Below, piece by piece: positions 32,537-41,271 of a stretch of DNA of 64,000 nt. The position numbers and the translations under genes are program-made. The stretch is from Bacteroidales bacterium (GTDB lineage: Bacteria; Bacteroidota; Bacteroidia; Bacteroidales; ML635J-15). The stretch's first letter is position 1. The number at the start of each line of letters is the position of its first letter. The notes beneath the pieces are model-generated. The model was not told where the DNA came from, did not search any database, and saw only the letters and a list, made by a program, of their open reading frames with translations. The stretch lies in contig JAFZRE010000019.1 of the NCBI GenBank assembly GCA_017620015.1, positions 25,360-89,359 on the forward strand, written 5' to 3'.

Positions 32537-33715
32537 CTACTTTAAATCACGATTTACCACATCGTACAGACCATTGATAAACTCCTTGTTGAAACCAAGG
32601 TTGTAGCGATAATGGGTTTTCTCGTAGAATTCGTCGTACTGTTCTAGCGGCACGAGGGTAAACTTCTTCATGTCGTAGTTCAGATGGTTGACAATTAGAT
32701 GGTTTGTAATGTCGGAAAAATCCACCTTGCCGTTATCGAGCGTAACCTTGAATTGGGACAATAGCCCAACTTGGTATGCATTGTCGAAGGTTTCCTGACC
32801 TTTGGGCGTGCGGGCAATGTCGTCGTCCTGCGATGCGAAGTTGCCAAGCGAATAATAAACTAGCGTCTTGTGGTCGCTACCAATGATTTCGACTGGTTGT
32901 ACCGAATGTGAATGGCTGCCGTAAACGATGTCGGCGCCATGTTCGTTGAGAAATTTTGCCATTTCCTTCTGCTCGCTGTTAGGCTCAAAGGTAAATTCCG
33001 TTCCCCAGTGCATCATCACGATAAGCACATCGACTTGCGGTCTAAGAGCTGACATTTCATTGGCAACCAATGTTTTGTACTCATCGGTAACTTTACGCGT
33101 TTCTGGGCTACGATACAATCCGACGAGATTTCTGTATTGCTGCGGAACAATCTGGTTAGTACTTAGCGTATATGCCAGAAATCCGAACTTTATGCCGTTC
33201 TTTTCAACGATTCTTGGTGTTTCGCGGTCTTGCTGGCTACGGTAAGTGCCTACTGTTACAATATCGGTGCTGTCGAAGAAGTCGAGAGTGGAGTTTATCC
33301 CTTCGATGCCGCGGTCGAATGTGTGGTTGTTTGCGGTTGACAACACCTGCATATCGAGTGATGCCACCAGTTCGCCAATGTAGTGCGGTGCGCAAAAATT
33401 GTAGTTGTCGCCGCTGACTTTCATGCGGTCGTTGCCGATTACGACTTCCATGTTGCCAACGGAGAGGTCGTCGTCTTCGAAGTATTTCTTTACAAGTGCA
33501 AAGTAGGAATTTCGGTCGTAGCCGTTATCGACAGCCGAGAAAAACGGAGCTTCGAATAGGAAGTCTCCGACAAAGGTCAGCTTTGCTTCGCGTGGGGAAG
33601 ATGTAATTGTGTCTTCTGCAATGGTCTCTGCATTTGTTTCTTTTTGTTGTGTATTTGATTTGCAACTGCAAGATAACAATGCGATTACGATTAGGAATGC
33701 GATGCTTCTATGCAT
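32537..33715 (-). CDS. CapA-like (PGA_cap) metallophosphatase lipoprotein
   Basis: 392 residues from the ATG at 33715: MHRSIAFLIVIALLSCS then Cys. Calcineurin-like PGA_cap domain with FVGDFLFEAPFF, STANNHTFDRGIEG, VLIVMMHWGTEF and IVYGSHSHSVQPVEI, i.e. all expected Asp, Asn and His metal-site segments. The family is named after poly-gamma-glutamate capsule synthesis, but stand-alone lipoproteins like this are widespread and their substrate is unknown. The promoter box TATTTTTG (33780-33787, minus) lies in the first unit of a tandem repeat. Confidence 0.83.
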   Translation of the reverse strand: MHRSIAFLIVIALLSCSCKSNTQQKETNAETIAEDTITSSPREAKLTFVGDFLFEAPFFSAVDNGYDRNSYFALVKKYFEDDDLSVGNMEVVIGNDRMKVSGDNYNFCAPHYIGELVASLDMQVLSTANNHTFDRGIEGINSTLDFFDSTDIVTVGTYRSQQDRETPRIVEKNGIKFGFLAYTLSTNQIVPQQYRNLVGLYRSPETRKVTDEYKTLVANEMSALRPQVDVLIVMMHWGTEFTFEPNSEQKEMAKFLNEHGADIVYGSHSHSVQPVEIIGSDHKTLVYYSLGNFASQDDDIARTPKGQETFDNAYQVGLLSQFKVTLDNGKVDFSDITNHLIVNHLNYDMKKFTLVPLEQYDEFYEKTHYRYNLGFNKEFINGLYDVVNRDLK

Positions 33716-33767
33716 TATACTATTCAATTTTATTGTTCTTCGTTTATGCGTTGTCACAATTTTTGCG

Positions 33768-34008
33768 TTGCTGTCGCTGCAAAAATATGCGCCAACGCTA
33801 TCTATAAATCACTTCGTTCTATAAATATGTAACCTCTCCGAGGTTATGGTTGCTGTCGCTGCAAAAATGTGCGCCAACGCGACCTATATTCATTATTTTC
33901 TATAAATATGTAACCTCTTCGAGGTTGTGGTTGCCGTCGCTGTAAAAATGCGTGCCAACGCTATTTATACATCTTTAGTCTATAATATGCAACCTCTCCG
34001 AGGTTGGG
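33768..34008. repeat. Three tandem copies of an ~80-bp unit with AACCTC/GAGGTT hairpins
   Basis: Units start at 33768, 33850 and 33931. Each has TTGCTGTCGCTGCAAAAAT, GCCAACGC, and at the end a hairpin (AACCTC, three bases, GAGGTT at 33831, 33912 and 33991). The first unit carries the capA-like gene's -7 box; the equivalent bases in the others have decayed. The hairpins could also end the recA-TPR transcript. Confidence 0.75.
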
Positions 34009-34049
34009 TGATTTCCTCACGAAACACATTGTGAATCAAATGTATTAAA

Positions 34050-35126
34050 TTACCGTTTGCCTGCAATGCGATTCAGACCTTCGATGGCTGGTTCATAGTT
34101 TGTTTCGAGTTTCAGAGCCTTGCGGTAGTCGGCTTCGGCAAGCTGGTATTGCTTGTTTTGTGCGTATGCATCGCCGCGCTTGGCAAAAGTCTCGAAAGCG
34201 GTTGTGTCGCAAGCCAATGCGTTTGAATAGTAGTTTATTGCCGTATTGTAGCGGTCTGGTTCGAGGCTTATGTTGCTATACATATCGCCAAGGTCGGTGT
34301 ATGCAAGGAAAGTCCAATACGATATGCTATCCATTTGTGCGGCTTCAATGTAGGTATCCTTTGCTTCCTCGTAGTACCCGAAATTGCGAAGCGACCAACC
34401 ATTCCAATACCTAATTTCCTGATTATCGGGAAATTTTGAAATAGCAGTCTTGAAATATTCCAAAGCAATGGAATCGCCAAGTTCGGTAAGACTCACGCCG
34501 ATAAGGTTGTATGCTTCCCAGTTTTCGTCATCATACTCAACGGCTTTCTTGAAGGCTGCCAGTGCATCTTGTCTCCACTTACGCGTGTTGGCGGTATCCG
34601 ATTCCGTTTCGGAAGCCTTGCGGAGAATTATGCCACGGACAAAATATGAATCACCATTTTGCAGATTGTTAAGTTCAAGGAATTGTATTTCCTGCATTGC
34701 TTCCTGGAACATTCCCACATAAATGAAAATCTTTGCTAGATCGATATGCGCCTGTGGATACGACGGATAGCGGTTGATGCATTTGTTGAGCACTTCCTTC
34801 GCCTTTTCCGAACCATTTGCCTTGAGCATATAAAGACTTGCTAACTTGCTGTAATACGGTGGTTTCGTAGAATCGACCTTCATTGCGATTTCCATATCGT
34901 TTATTGCCTCGTCAAGGTTACCATTGATAAATTGCAAGTCGGAACGCTGTACGAACAATGCCGCATCGTGGGGATTTTGCCGAATTTGGTCCGACAGCAT
35001 CTGTATGCTGTCGTCCAAAGTCTTCGGTTCTATTATTTCTCCGCCATCGCCATTTCCGTCTTCCTTACACGAATATGCAAGCATCGTAAATGCAAGTAGC
35101 AGAACTAGATACAAATAATGTTTCAT
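34050..35126 (-). CDS. TPR-repeat lipoprotein
   Basis: 358 residues. Signal [19 protein letters not shown] then Cys20. About seven to eight TPR helices pairs follow (for example PPYYSKLASLYMLKANGSEK, NWEAYNLIGVSLTELGDS, IRYWNGWSLRNFGYYEEAKD, AFETFAKRGDAYAQNKQYQL). A protein-binding scaffold in the periplasm or on the outer membrane; partner unknown. Its ATG touches the recA stop (35126), so the two are coupled. Confidence 0.8.
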   Translation of the reverse strand: MKHYLYLVLLLAFTMLAYSCKEDGNGDGGEIIEPKTLDDSIQMLSDQIRQNPHDAALFVQRSDLQFINGNLDEAINDMEIAMKVDSTKPPYYSKLASLYMLKANGSEKAKEVLNKCINRYPSYPQAHIDLAKIFIYVGMFQEAMQEIQFLELNNLQNGDSYFVRGIILRKASETESDTANTRKWRQDALAAFKKAVEYDDENWEAYNLIGVSLTELGDSIALEYFKTAISKFPDNQEIRYWNGWSLRNFGYYEEAKDTYIEAAQMDSISYWTFLAYTDLGDMYSNISLEPDRYNTAINYYSNALACDTTAFETFAKRGDAYAQNKQYQLAEADYRKALKLETNYEPAIEGLNRIAGKR

Positions 35127-36136
35127 TATTTTGCTGAAATCTTTTCCCTAATCTTGTTTTCGATTTCCTCTCTCATTTCAGGGTTGTCCTCGATGAGTTG
35201 CTTTACGGTGTCGCGTCCCTGTCCAAGCTTGGTCTCTCCGTAGCTGAACCACGAACCACTCTTCTTTATGATTTCAAGTTCGACAGCCATATCGATGATT
35301 TCACCAGTCTTGGAAATACCTTCGCCGTAGAGAATGTCGAATTCTGCCTGTTTGAATGGCGGAGCAACCTTGTTCTTTACAACCTTTACCTTGGTGCGGT
35401 TTCCGATGACGGTGTCGCCGTCCTTTAGCTGACCGATGCGGCGTATGTCGAGACGGATTGATGCGTAGAATTTCAGTGCGTTACCACCTGTAGTGGTTTC
35501 GGGATTGCCGAACATTACACCGATTTTTTCACGCAACTGGTTGATGAAGATGCAGCAGGTCTGTGTCTTGTTGATTGTTGCTGTGAGTTTGCGCAATGCC
35601 TGTGACATCAGTCGTGCTTGAAGACCCATCTTCGAGTCGCCCATTTCGCCTTCAATTTCGGCTTTTGGTGTAAGTGCTGCCACCGAGTCGATTACGATGA
35701 TGTCGATTGCACCCGAGCGGATAAGGTTGTCGGCAATTTCGAGAGCCTGTTCGCCATTGTCGGGCTGCGAGATGATAAGGTTGTCGATATCGACGCCAAG
35801 TTTTTCGGCATAGAAGCGGTCGAAAGCGTGTTCGGCATCGATTATTGCTGCGATACCGCCGTTTTTCTGGGCTTCGGCGATGGCGTGGATTGCCAAAGTT
35901 GTCTTACCTGACGATTCGGGACCGTAAATCTCAATTACTCGTCCGCGCGGATAACCGCCAACGCCAAGTGCTGCGTCGAGAGCAATCGAACCTGACTTTA
36001 TAACTGGTACATTTTCGACTACCTGAGCGCCAAGCATCATGATAGAGCCCTTGCCGTAGTCCTTTTCTATTTTACCCATTGCAAGCTGAACTGCTTTCAG
36101 CTTTTCTTTTCTGATTTCTTCTGGTGTTTCTGCCAT
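35126..36136 (-). CDS. recA: Recombinase RecA
   Basis: 336 residues. Walker [10 protein letters not shown] (72-80), Walker [14 protein letters not shown]-binding loops around [20 protein letters not shown] and [20 protein letters not shown], and a short C-terminal part. Forms the strand-exchange filament and triggers LexA cleavage. Downstream of bcp by 13 bp and upstream of the TPR gene in one operon. No SOS box is recognisable. Confidence 0.98.
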   Translation of the reverse strand: MAETPEEIRKEKLKAVQLAMGKIEKDYGKGSIMMLGAQVVENVPVIKSGSIALDAALGVGGYPRGRVIEIYGPESSGKTTLAIHAIAEAQKNGGIAAIIDAEHAFDRFYAEKLGVDIDNLIISQPDNGEQALEIADNLIRSGAIDIIVIDSVAALTPKAEIEGEMGDSKMGLQARLMSQALRKLTATINKTQTCCIFINQLREKIGVMFGNPETTTGGNALKFYASIRLDIRRIGQLKDGDTVIGNRTKVKVVKNKVAPPFKQAEFDILYGEGISKTGEIIDMAVELEIIKKSGSWFSYGETKLGQGRDTVKQLIEDNPEMREEIENKIREKISAK

Positions 36137-36149
36137 ATCTGTAATTTTT

Positions 36150-36611
36150 TTATTCTAATACTTTGATTATCTGTTCTGTGTGATTTTTTGTATCGACTTT
36201 TGTAAACACTTCGTCAATGATTCCATTCTCGTTGACAATGAATGTAGTGCGCAAAATACCGTAGTATTCGCGACCAGCCATCTTTTTCTTGTCCCACACG
36301 CCAAATGCGTTTACAATCACCTTGTCGCTGTCGCTGATAAGGTCGAAAGGAAGCGAATTCTTTTCAATGAACTTCTTGTGGCTTGCAATCGAGTCGGTGC
36401 TTACGCCGATTATGGTATATCCGCGCTTCATCCAGAAGTTGTAGTTGTCGCGCAGGTCGCAGGCTTCGGCAGTACAGCCGGGAGTACTGTCCTTCGGATA
36501 AAAGTATAGGATATATTTTTTGCCAGCAAGCATTTCGCTGCCTATCATTTCGTCGTTCTGGTTCTTTCCGCTGAACGACGGTGCTTTGTCGCCTTTTTTG
36601 AGTGTTATCAT
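36150..36611 (-). CDS. bcp: Thioredoxin-dependent thiol peroxidase (peroxiredoxin Q)
   Basis: 153 residues. Active site [17 protein letters not shown] with the peroxidatic Cys and a second Cys five positions later, as in atypical two-Cys BCP enzymes. [20 protein letters not shown] and [19 protein letters not shown] are also typical. It reduces peroxides using thioredoxin. Confidence 0.95.
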   Translation of the reverse strand: MITLKKGDKAPSFSGKNQNDEMIGSEMLAGKKYILYFYPKDSTPGCTAEACDLRDNYNFWMKRGYTIIGVSTDSIASHKKFIEKNSLPFDLISDSDKVIVNAFGVWDKKKMAGREYYGILRTTFIVNENGIIDEVFTKVDTKNHTEQIIKVLE

Positions 36612-36795
36612 TGTCGTTTGTGTTTAAGTTACAAAAATAATTTCAATTTTTCGTCTTTGTGCTCGTTGTTGCAAAAACTTTTTAACAACTTTGCAAAGGA
36701 ACATTTTTCATTGCTATTTCTAAATTTATTACTATTTTTGCATTGATTAGCATTGTGAGTTGCGCGGAACGTATATTCCTGCCACATTGCTAAAC

Positions 36796-36818
36796 AAAGC
36801 ACGGGTTAACCGTGCTTT
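36796..36818 (-). terminator. Hairpin ending the 36.8-39.8 kb minus-strand island
   Basis: AAAGCACGG and CCGTGCTTT form a perfect 9-bp stem four bases after the stop of the last island gene. The T-run is weak on both sides. Confidence 0.55.
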
Positions 36819-36821
36819 ATT

Positions 36822-37238
36822 TTATGGAGGAATTGTTACAGAATAATACAAAACGCCCCTATGTTCAGTTGCTGCAACTAATATTTTAGCCTTGCCATAT
36901 CCGATTAGTAGAGCTTTGAGTCCAATCATAAAAACTGCTCCGAATTTATTAGTCTGTGTATTTGACGTCGGGAGATAAAATCTTTCAAACTCAGCATTTT
37001 TGACGAGATTCAACAGATTAAGAGCCGCTATTGTCGAATTTACTGAAACAGAAGCGTTTTCTGCAATTTCCTTAATGCTTTTATTCTCAATCTTCACATA
37101 TACGCCAAGACTTCCACAAAAAGCCACACAATCTTTCAAAGGGCTTAATTGTTTCTTGATAAAAGACCGCCTAAGTTGCACAGTCATAGGAATAGCATCT
37201 ATTATTTCCTTTGCCACTATGTTTTGGACAAGTTTCAT
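36822..37238 (-). CDS. Possible winged-helix protein, unknown function
   Basis: 138 residues. The central part (about 50-80, IKEIAENASVSVNSTIAALN then LLNLVKNAEFERFYLP) looks like a helix-turn-helix with a wing, and MTVQLRRSFIKKQL is basic. The C-terminal half is hydrophobic beta (FGAVFMIGLKALLIGYGKAK). Last gene of the island, 17 bp after ssb. DNA binding is inferred from pattern only. Confidence 0.4.
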   Translation of the reverse strand: MKLVQNIVAKEIIDAIPMTVQLRRSFIKKQLSPLKDCVAFCGSLGVYVKIENKSIKEIAENASVSVNSTIAALNLLNLVKNAEFERFYLPTSNTQTNKFGAVFMIGLKALLIGYGKAKILVAATEHRGVLYYSVTIPP

Positions 37239-37255
37239 ACCGCCTTTACCTCTTT

Positions 37256-37600
37256 TTAGGCAGCATCAGCCTTATCCTGCTTATTCAGGCAGAACGCTTC
37301 ATTTGCAACCACCTCGGTGACATACCGCTTGATCTTGTTCTGGTCTTCGTAGCTGTGGCTCGTAAGTTTTCCCTCAACTAGGATTTCGTCTCCCTTGTGG
37401 AAATAACGCTCCACTTTCTCGGCAAGCCTGTTCCAAGCCACGATGTTGTGCCACTGGGTGTTGTTTTTCACCTGTCCGTTTTCGGAATACTGCTCGTTTG
37501 TTGCGATTGAAAACCTTGCAACTTTTCCGTTCTTTGTCTCTCTTACCATGGGGTCGCTACCTAGGCGACCAACCAACTGTACATGATTTCTAAATTCCAT
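37256..37600 (-). CDS. ssb: Single-stranded DNA-binding protein, short accessory type
   Basis: 114 residues. Clear OB-fold SSB: NHVQLVGRLGSDPMVRETKN, GKVARFSIATNEQYSENGQ, TQWHNIVAWNRLAEKVERYF, KGDEILVEGKLTSHSYEDQN. The acidic C-terminal tip (DDxxPF) that recruits repair proteins in housekeeping SSBs is missing; it ends LNKQDKADAA. This suggests an accessory copy of a mobile element rather than the main cellular SSB. Confidence 0.9.
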   Translation of the reverse strand: MEFRNHVQLVGRLGSDPMVRETKNGKVARFSIATNEQYSENGQVKNNTQWHNIVAWNRLAEKVERYFHKGDEILVEGKLTSHSYEDQNKIKRYVTEVVANEAFCLNKQDKADAA

Positions 37601-37651
37601 AATTTTTAAAATTTTTAATTGTTAATATTTCTTGTTTTTAAATTTTTCTGT

Positions 37652-37659
37652 TATTTTTG
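37652..37659 (+). promoter_or_regulatory. -7 box for a candidate small RNA
   Basis: TATTTTTG on the plus strand in the gap between two minus-strand genes. No plus-strand gene follows, but a 59-base terminator-ended unit does. Confidence 0.5.
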
Positions 37660-37666
37660 CACTATC

Positions 37667-37725
37667 AAGTTGTTGGGTTTGTGCTTGCGGGATGGCGCGG
37701 TCGAAATACCTGACAACTTTTTTGT
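37667..37725 (+). ncRNA. Candidate ~60-nt small RNA
   Basis: It begins seven or eight bases after the -7 box, the normal start distance. Its ends pair: AAGTTGT (37667-37673) with ACAACTT (37713-37719), directly followed by a T-run. The inside is GC-rich (GTGCTTGCGGGATGGCGCGG), unlike the AT-rich surroundings, and has no ORF of note. It runs against the 3' end of the BECR-like gene at 37728. Promoter, closed structure and terminator fit together, but expression is untested. Confidence 0.45.
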
Positions 37726-37727
37726 TT

Positions 37728-38228
37728 TTAAGGTTCAGGATATATTAATATTTCATTCTCGCTGTTGCCTATTTTTCTTATATCTCGCCAAAAAGCTGTC
37801 CTGATATTGCATATTTCAACATTGTTTTTCGTCTTCTTTAAAGTCACTCCGACACAAACAACATTACCTTCCAATGCTATGGTGGTATATAAACGAAACG
37901 ATTTTTCTTTTTTAGGAAGGTATTCCGCTATTGCAAGTGGATTATTGATATTCTTGATAACTTTTATCCAATCGTTATCATCAAGTTGGTGTCCTACGAC
38001 GGTATGCCTTTGACTAAAAGCCGACCTTCCAATAGTTATATCTCCTTTCATACCATACTTTTGTAATAGTTCGCCTGTTTTTCCAATATGGAAGAACCTT
38101 GCTTCGTTTCCTTCATAAACCTTTCCTCTTTCAAGAAAGGCGACAAAACGTGCCAGCTCGGTGCCGTTCTCTTGGTCGTATAGCCTGATTTTGTCTTGTA
38201 ATATGTCGTTTAAATTTGTCATTGTCAA
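37728..38228 (-). CDS. BECR-fold (phage MuF-C/PBECR-like) domain protein 1
   Basis: 166 residues; Met3 is an alternative start. From about residue 47 it matches the pattern of the MuF C-terminal and related phage BECR nuclease-like domains: FHIGKTGELLQKYGMKGDIT, then RHTVVGHQL, INNPLAIAEYLP, VVCVGVTL and CNIRTAFWRDI. A protein of related pattern is next in the operon. BECR-fold members are often RNases, with His in the RHxxxxH region as candidate catalytic residue. Identification is by eye and uncertain. Confidence 0.4.
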   Translation of the reverse strand: MTMTNLNDILQDKIRLYDQENGTELARFVAFLERGKVYEGNEARFFHIGKTGELLQKYGMKGDITIGRSAFSQRHTVVGHQLDDNDWIKVIKNINNPLAIAEYLPKKEKSFRLYTTIALEGNVVCVGVTLKKTKNNVEICNIRTAFWRDIRKIGNSENEILIYPEP

Positions 38229-38311
38229 TTTCTTTCGTCTTTGTTGCTGATATTTTTTTATGCATTACGATTCTGGCAATTGAATTTCTTTTTATTCATT
38301 GCATTTGTTGA

Positions 38312-38893
38312 TTATTTTTGATTTTTTATTGGATTCTTAAAATTTTTCACTATTTTTGTAGCGAGATTCAAATCCAGATAGGTAGGCTCAGAGAAAGTCA
38401 TTCCCTGAATATCTATCAAATTTTGAATCTTTTTTTTATTTAGGTATAATGCCTTTCCCTGTAATATCCAGTTTAACCATTCATGATTGCCTTTTGGAAA
38501 TATACCGCGTATATTTGACACGGATATACAGTTAGCATTGTACGTATTGAAATGTATTCCGACCAAAAAATTCTTTTCATTATATTGAAGTTCCGTAATT
38601 ATGTTTTGTGCTTTGTTGGAATCTCCGTATATGAATATGGCAATTGGACGTTGTATTGCAATTACCAAGTTTCGTACTGATCCTAAATCAAAAGGGTGTC
38701 GTGTGTGCTGAGATTTTCTTAGGAGCTGTCTTGCCGACAATTGTATAGGCTCGTATGGAAAACCGGTTCTCTGAAGTATTTTGCCAGGCATACCGAGTTC
38801 GTAGATGTATCCAGCCATCAAAGTGCCATTTATCTGATCTTCAAGTCTTGCATTGAAAACTTCGTTTATAATGTTGTATTCATTGTTTCTCAT
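38312..38893 (-). CDS. BECR-fold (phage MuF-C/PBECR-like) domain protein 2
   Basis: 193 residues. Pattern parallels the previous protein: YELGMPGKILQRTGFPYEPI, QLSARQLLRKSQHTRHPFDL, LVIAIQRPIAIFIYGDSNKA, FLVGIHFNTYN and VSNIRGIFPKGNHEW, with the His of TRHPFDL in the same place. The remaining C-terminus is Lys/Asn-rich. It lies 17 bp after the third family member. Confidence 0.4.
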   Translation of the reverse strand: MRNNEYNIINEVFNARLEDQINGTLMAGYIYELGMPGKILQRTGFPYEPIQLSARQLLRKSQHTRHPFDLGSVRNLVIAIQRPIAIFIYGDSNKAQNIITELQYNEKNFLVGIHFNTYNANCISVSNIRGIFPKGNHEWLNWILQGKALYLNKKKIQNLIDIQGMTFSEPTYLDLNLATKIVKNFKNPIKNQK

Positions 38894-38910
38894 ACACCTA
38901 TTTCTGGTTT

Positions 38911-39453
38911 TTATTGTTTTTGCGCGCTATTTTTATTTGCACTTACATAATTTTGTAGTATCTTTGCAATCTCTCCTTGGGGTTGCCGTGAAGTAATTAT
39001 AATGTTATCATGGACGGGGCTAGTCGCAACAATCTCCTGGAGATTTTTTATTAAAAATGCTTCATGTAGATATAGTCTTTGATTGTTTGTATTTGCTATT
39101 ACTTCAACTATGCAAACATACCGGTTGTCACTTATCTTTATTGGAGCGGCTATCATACCTGTCATTTGCTTCTTATTGTTAGTATGATAATAGTCTAATT
39201 GTTGGATAATGATTCCGCATTCAAGTACATCCTTAACTGCGGCAAACGAAGCTCTTTTAATTGGACTCATTCCGTGATGGAAATCATTTCGTATTCCTTT
39301 TTTATCAAGTATTACATCTCCAAATGTCGAATGAGCACTCCCACCTTGTTTTTGAAAGAATTCTTCAACTTGCTGGATAAACGTTTTCCCTTCAACGGGC
39401 AAAAATTCATCACCACTTAGTTCTACAATCGGTGCATCATTAAGTAAGTCCAT
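38911..39453 (-). CDS. BECR/LPD-type domain protein 3
   Basis: 180 residues. Core: GDVILDKKGIRNDFHHGMSP, IKRASFAAVKDVLECGIIIQ, GMIAAPIKISDNRYVCIVEV, and RLYLHEAFLIKNL. This His-Gly, KxxxFAAVxxVLxxG, YLHE pattern is that of the large-polyvalent-protein domains (LPD/PBECR groups) found in phage and conjugative-element proteins that travel with incoming DNA. Here it is a stand-alone gene. Confidence 0.5.
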   Translation of the reverse strand: MDLLNDAPIVELSGDEFLPVEGKTFIQQVEEFFQKQGGSAHSTFGDVILDKKGIRNDFHHGMSPIKRASFAAVKDVLECGIIIQQLDYYHTNNKKQMTGMIAAPIKISDNRYVCIVEVIANTNNQRLYLHEAFLIKNLQEIVATSPVHDNIIITSRQPQGEIAKILQNYVSANKNSAQKQ

Positions 39454-39473
39454 ATCATGCAGTTTTTTGCCTT

Positions 39474-39824
39474 TTATGCAACTTCATAACTTCTTGCACA
39501 GCAATCCTTTACCTTTGATATTTCTTCGGCAATAATCTCATACCTATCATTACCGTGCACATCACTGGTTCCGTCAATTACCCACCTGCCACTTACAAGT
39601 ATATTATCACATATGCGCAAGTCCAATTCTAGTATCATTTCGGCAGTGTCGCCAAGTGTATTTACCGTGTACCAGCGCGTTTGTTGCGAATACCTATTAT
39701 TATCTATGCGCCTGTTAACAACAGCAATTATAAATCTTACGAGCTTATGCCCGCACATTTCATTTACCAATTCTGGAACCGAACCGATTCTTGCTTCAAA
39801 TTCTACTTGTCCGCCTAATCTCAT
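39474..39824 (-). CDS. Diverged SSB-like OB-fold protein
   Basis: 116 residues. Strand order and spacing follow SSB: QVEFEARIGSVPELVNEMCG, KLVRFIIAVVNRR, TRWYTVNTLGDTAEMILELD, ICDNILVSGRWVIDGTSD and RYEIIAEEIS match GrLgxdPe, arFsva, WhxvvawgxlAe, kGxxvxVeGrl and ryxxeivaexi. It is much diverged from the ssb at 37256 and also lacks an acidic tip. First gene of the island operon. Confidence 0.55.
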   Translation of the reverse strand: MRLGGQVEFEARIGSVPELVNEMCGHKLVRFIIAVVNRRIDNNRYSQQTRWYTVNTLGDTAEMILELDLRICDNILVSGRWVIDGTSDVHGNDRYEIIAEEISKVKDCCARSYEVA

Positions 39825-40061
39825 CGTGTAAAAATTTTTTGTTAAACATTTTTCGTCTGGACTTCATTTCGAAATCCGCTGCAAAGGTCGGGCAACCAGA
39901 AAACACGAGTCGGTTTTTAAGCGTTTACTTTCGTTTATTAGTCGTTTCTTGTCACTTATACACGAATATATTACTGTATTACAGCATCTTCACACAACAA
40001 ATATCAAACTTTCTAATTCAACAAAATACTTTTTCCCATTCGCTATTAATGTTATGTTAAA

Positions 40062-40081
40062 CCACAAATTAAAACTTGTGG
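40062..40081 (+). promoter_or_regulatory. Inverted repeat, possible TetR operator
   Basis: CCACAA and TTGTGG separated by eight bases, overlapping the place of the -33 box. The TetR-type gene it precedes would be autoregulated through such a site. Confidence 0.45.
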
Positions 40082-40097
40082 CTAAAAAATAGCACAC

Positions 40098-40105
40098 TAT
40101 ATTTG
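40098..40105 (+). promoter_or_regulatory. -7 promoter box of the efflux operon
   Basis: TATATTTG, 35 bp before the tetR-type gene. All six genes that follow are closely spaced, so this one promoter may serve them. Confidence 0.55.
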
Positions 40106-40140
40106 CACCGATTTTTAAAATTAGTACAAAGAGTTTTGTT

Positions 40141-40746
40141 ATGCAGAAAACACTGGGAGTAAAGGCCGACATAATGAACGTTGCAGAAAGGCTCTTCTGC
40201 CGCTTCGGGTTCAACAAGATTTCAATGGACCGGATAGCCAAGGAGTCTAAACACGCCAAGGGAAGCGTTTACTATCACTTTTCGAGCAAGATAAACCTGA
40301 TGAACTCAATCCTTGAGAGCGAACTGGAGAAAATCCGCACCGACCTACTTGCAATAATAAACGATAGCAACCTGTCGGAACCCGAAAAGATAAAAAGGTA
40401 TGCTCTGGTCAGGATGGAAAGCATGAACAACAGATATTCGTACCACAATGTATTGAAAAACAGAGTGCTTGAAAGCGGTGACAAGCAGTTGATGGAATGC
40501 TTCTCGAAAGTTCACGACGCATTGGTAACTTGGGAAAAGGAACAGCTGACGGCAATCATAGTCTCTGGGAAAAACAAGGGCGTTTTCCGTCAGGAAATAG
40601 ACGCATCAAAATACGTCAACTCTCTAATAATGATGCTGTCATCACTTGAGTTCCCGTTCTTCATTTTCAATCTTTACGACAAGTACAAGAACTCGTTTGA
40701 TTATATGATAGACGAGATAATATTCAAACCATTAGAAACAATTTAG
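40141..40746 (+). CDS. TetR-family transcriptional regulator
   Basis: 201 residues. N-terminal HTH: NVAERLFCRFGFNKISMDRI, AKESKHAKGSVYYHFSSKIN (about 13-55), the standard TetR DNA-binding domain. The rest is the helical ligand domain. It heads an RND efflux operon and is preceded by an inverted repeat, so it most likely represses that operon until a substrate binds. Confidence 0.92.
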   Translation: MQKTLGVKADIMNVAERLFCRFGFNKISMDRIAKESKHAKGSVYYHFSSKINLMNSILESELEKIRTDLLAIINDSNLSEPEKIKRYALVRMESMNNRYSYHNVLKNRVLESGDKQLMECFSKVHDALVTWEKEQLTAIIVSGKNKGVFRQEIDASKYVNSLIMMLSSLEFPFFIFNLYDKYKNSFDYMIDEIIFKPLETI

Positions 40747-40771
40747 ACCGAAATAATAAATTAGTACAAAA

Positions 40772-41269
40772 ATGAAAGCAAAAGTTTTAACTGCAATATT
40801 GATATTCGGAATTCTCGCTGGCTGCTTTTCGTCGTGCAAGAATAGTCCGCGTCCATATATAGGCGAATACACATACCAAAGTGACGGAAAGATTAATATA
40901 GGTCTAATTACAGGAGGTGTTGATGTGCCGATTACCGACAAAATGGGACAAATGCAGATAATGAAAGGCGAAGAAAAGGGCAAGGTATCAATAATAAAGA
41001 CGTCGATAACTGGCGACATCAAACGTTTTAGCGGAGAAGTTTCCGATGGTGAAATTACAATTGACGAATACACCTACGAAAAAGAGATTGACCTAGATAC
41101 CATTATTAATGGAAAAGCAAAAGTAACTTATACAGCAAAAGGAAAACTTCGCGACAACACGATAGTTTTCGACGACAACTATTCTGGGTTCTTCACAGAA
41201 AAGGAAAGCGGTGCTGTTGGAACAATCAGAAGCAATAATGCAATAACCATAGCAAAACTTAACGACTAA
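40772..41269 (+). CDS. Lipoprotein of unknown function in the efflux operon
   Basis: 165 residues. Signal MKAKVLTAILIFGILAG then Cys18 (LAGC lipobox). Mature part is beta-rich: YIGEYTYQSDGKINIGLITG and a tail GTIRSNNAITIAKLND. No family recognised. Two bases separate it from the DUF2147 gene. Being in the operon suggests an envelope role linked to efflux or envelope stress. Confidence 0.7.
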   Translation: MKAKVLTAILIFGILAGCFSSCKNSPRPYIGEYTYQSDGKINIGLITGGVDVPITDKMGQMQIMKGEEKGKVSIIKTSITGDIKRFSGEVSDGEITIDEYTYEKEIDLDTIINGKAKVTYTAKGKLRDNTIVFDDNYSGFFTEKESGAVGTIRSNNAITIAKLND

Positions 41270-41271
41270 AT

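Noticed and set aside
33768..34008. Three-fold repeat looked at as CRISPR or as a regulatory RNA array
   Set aside because: Units are adjacent without spacers and consist of a decayed promoter plus a hairpin, so a tandem duplication explains them.
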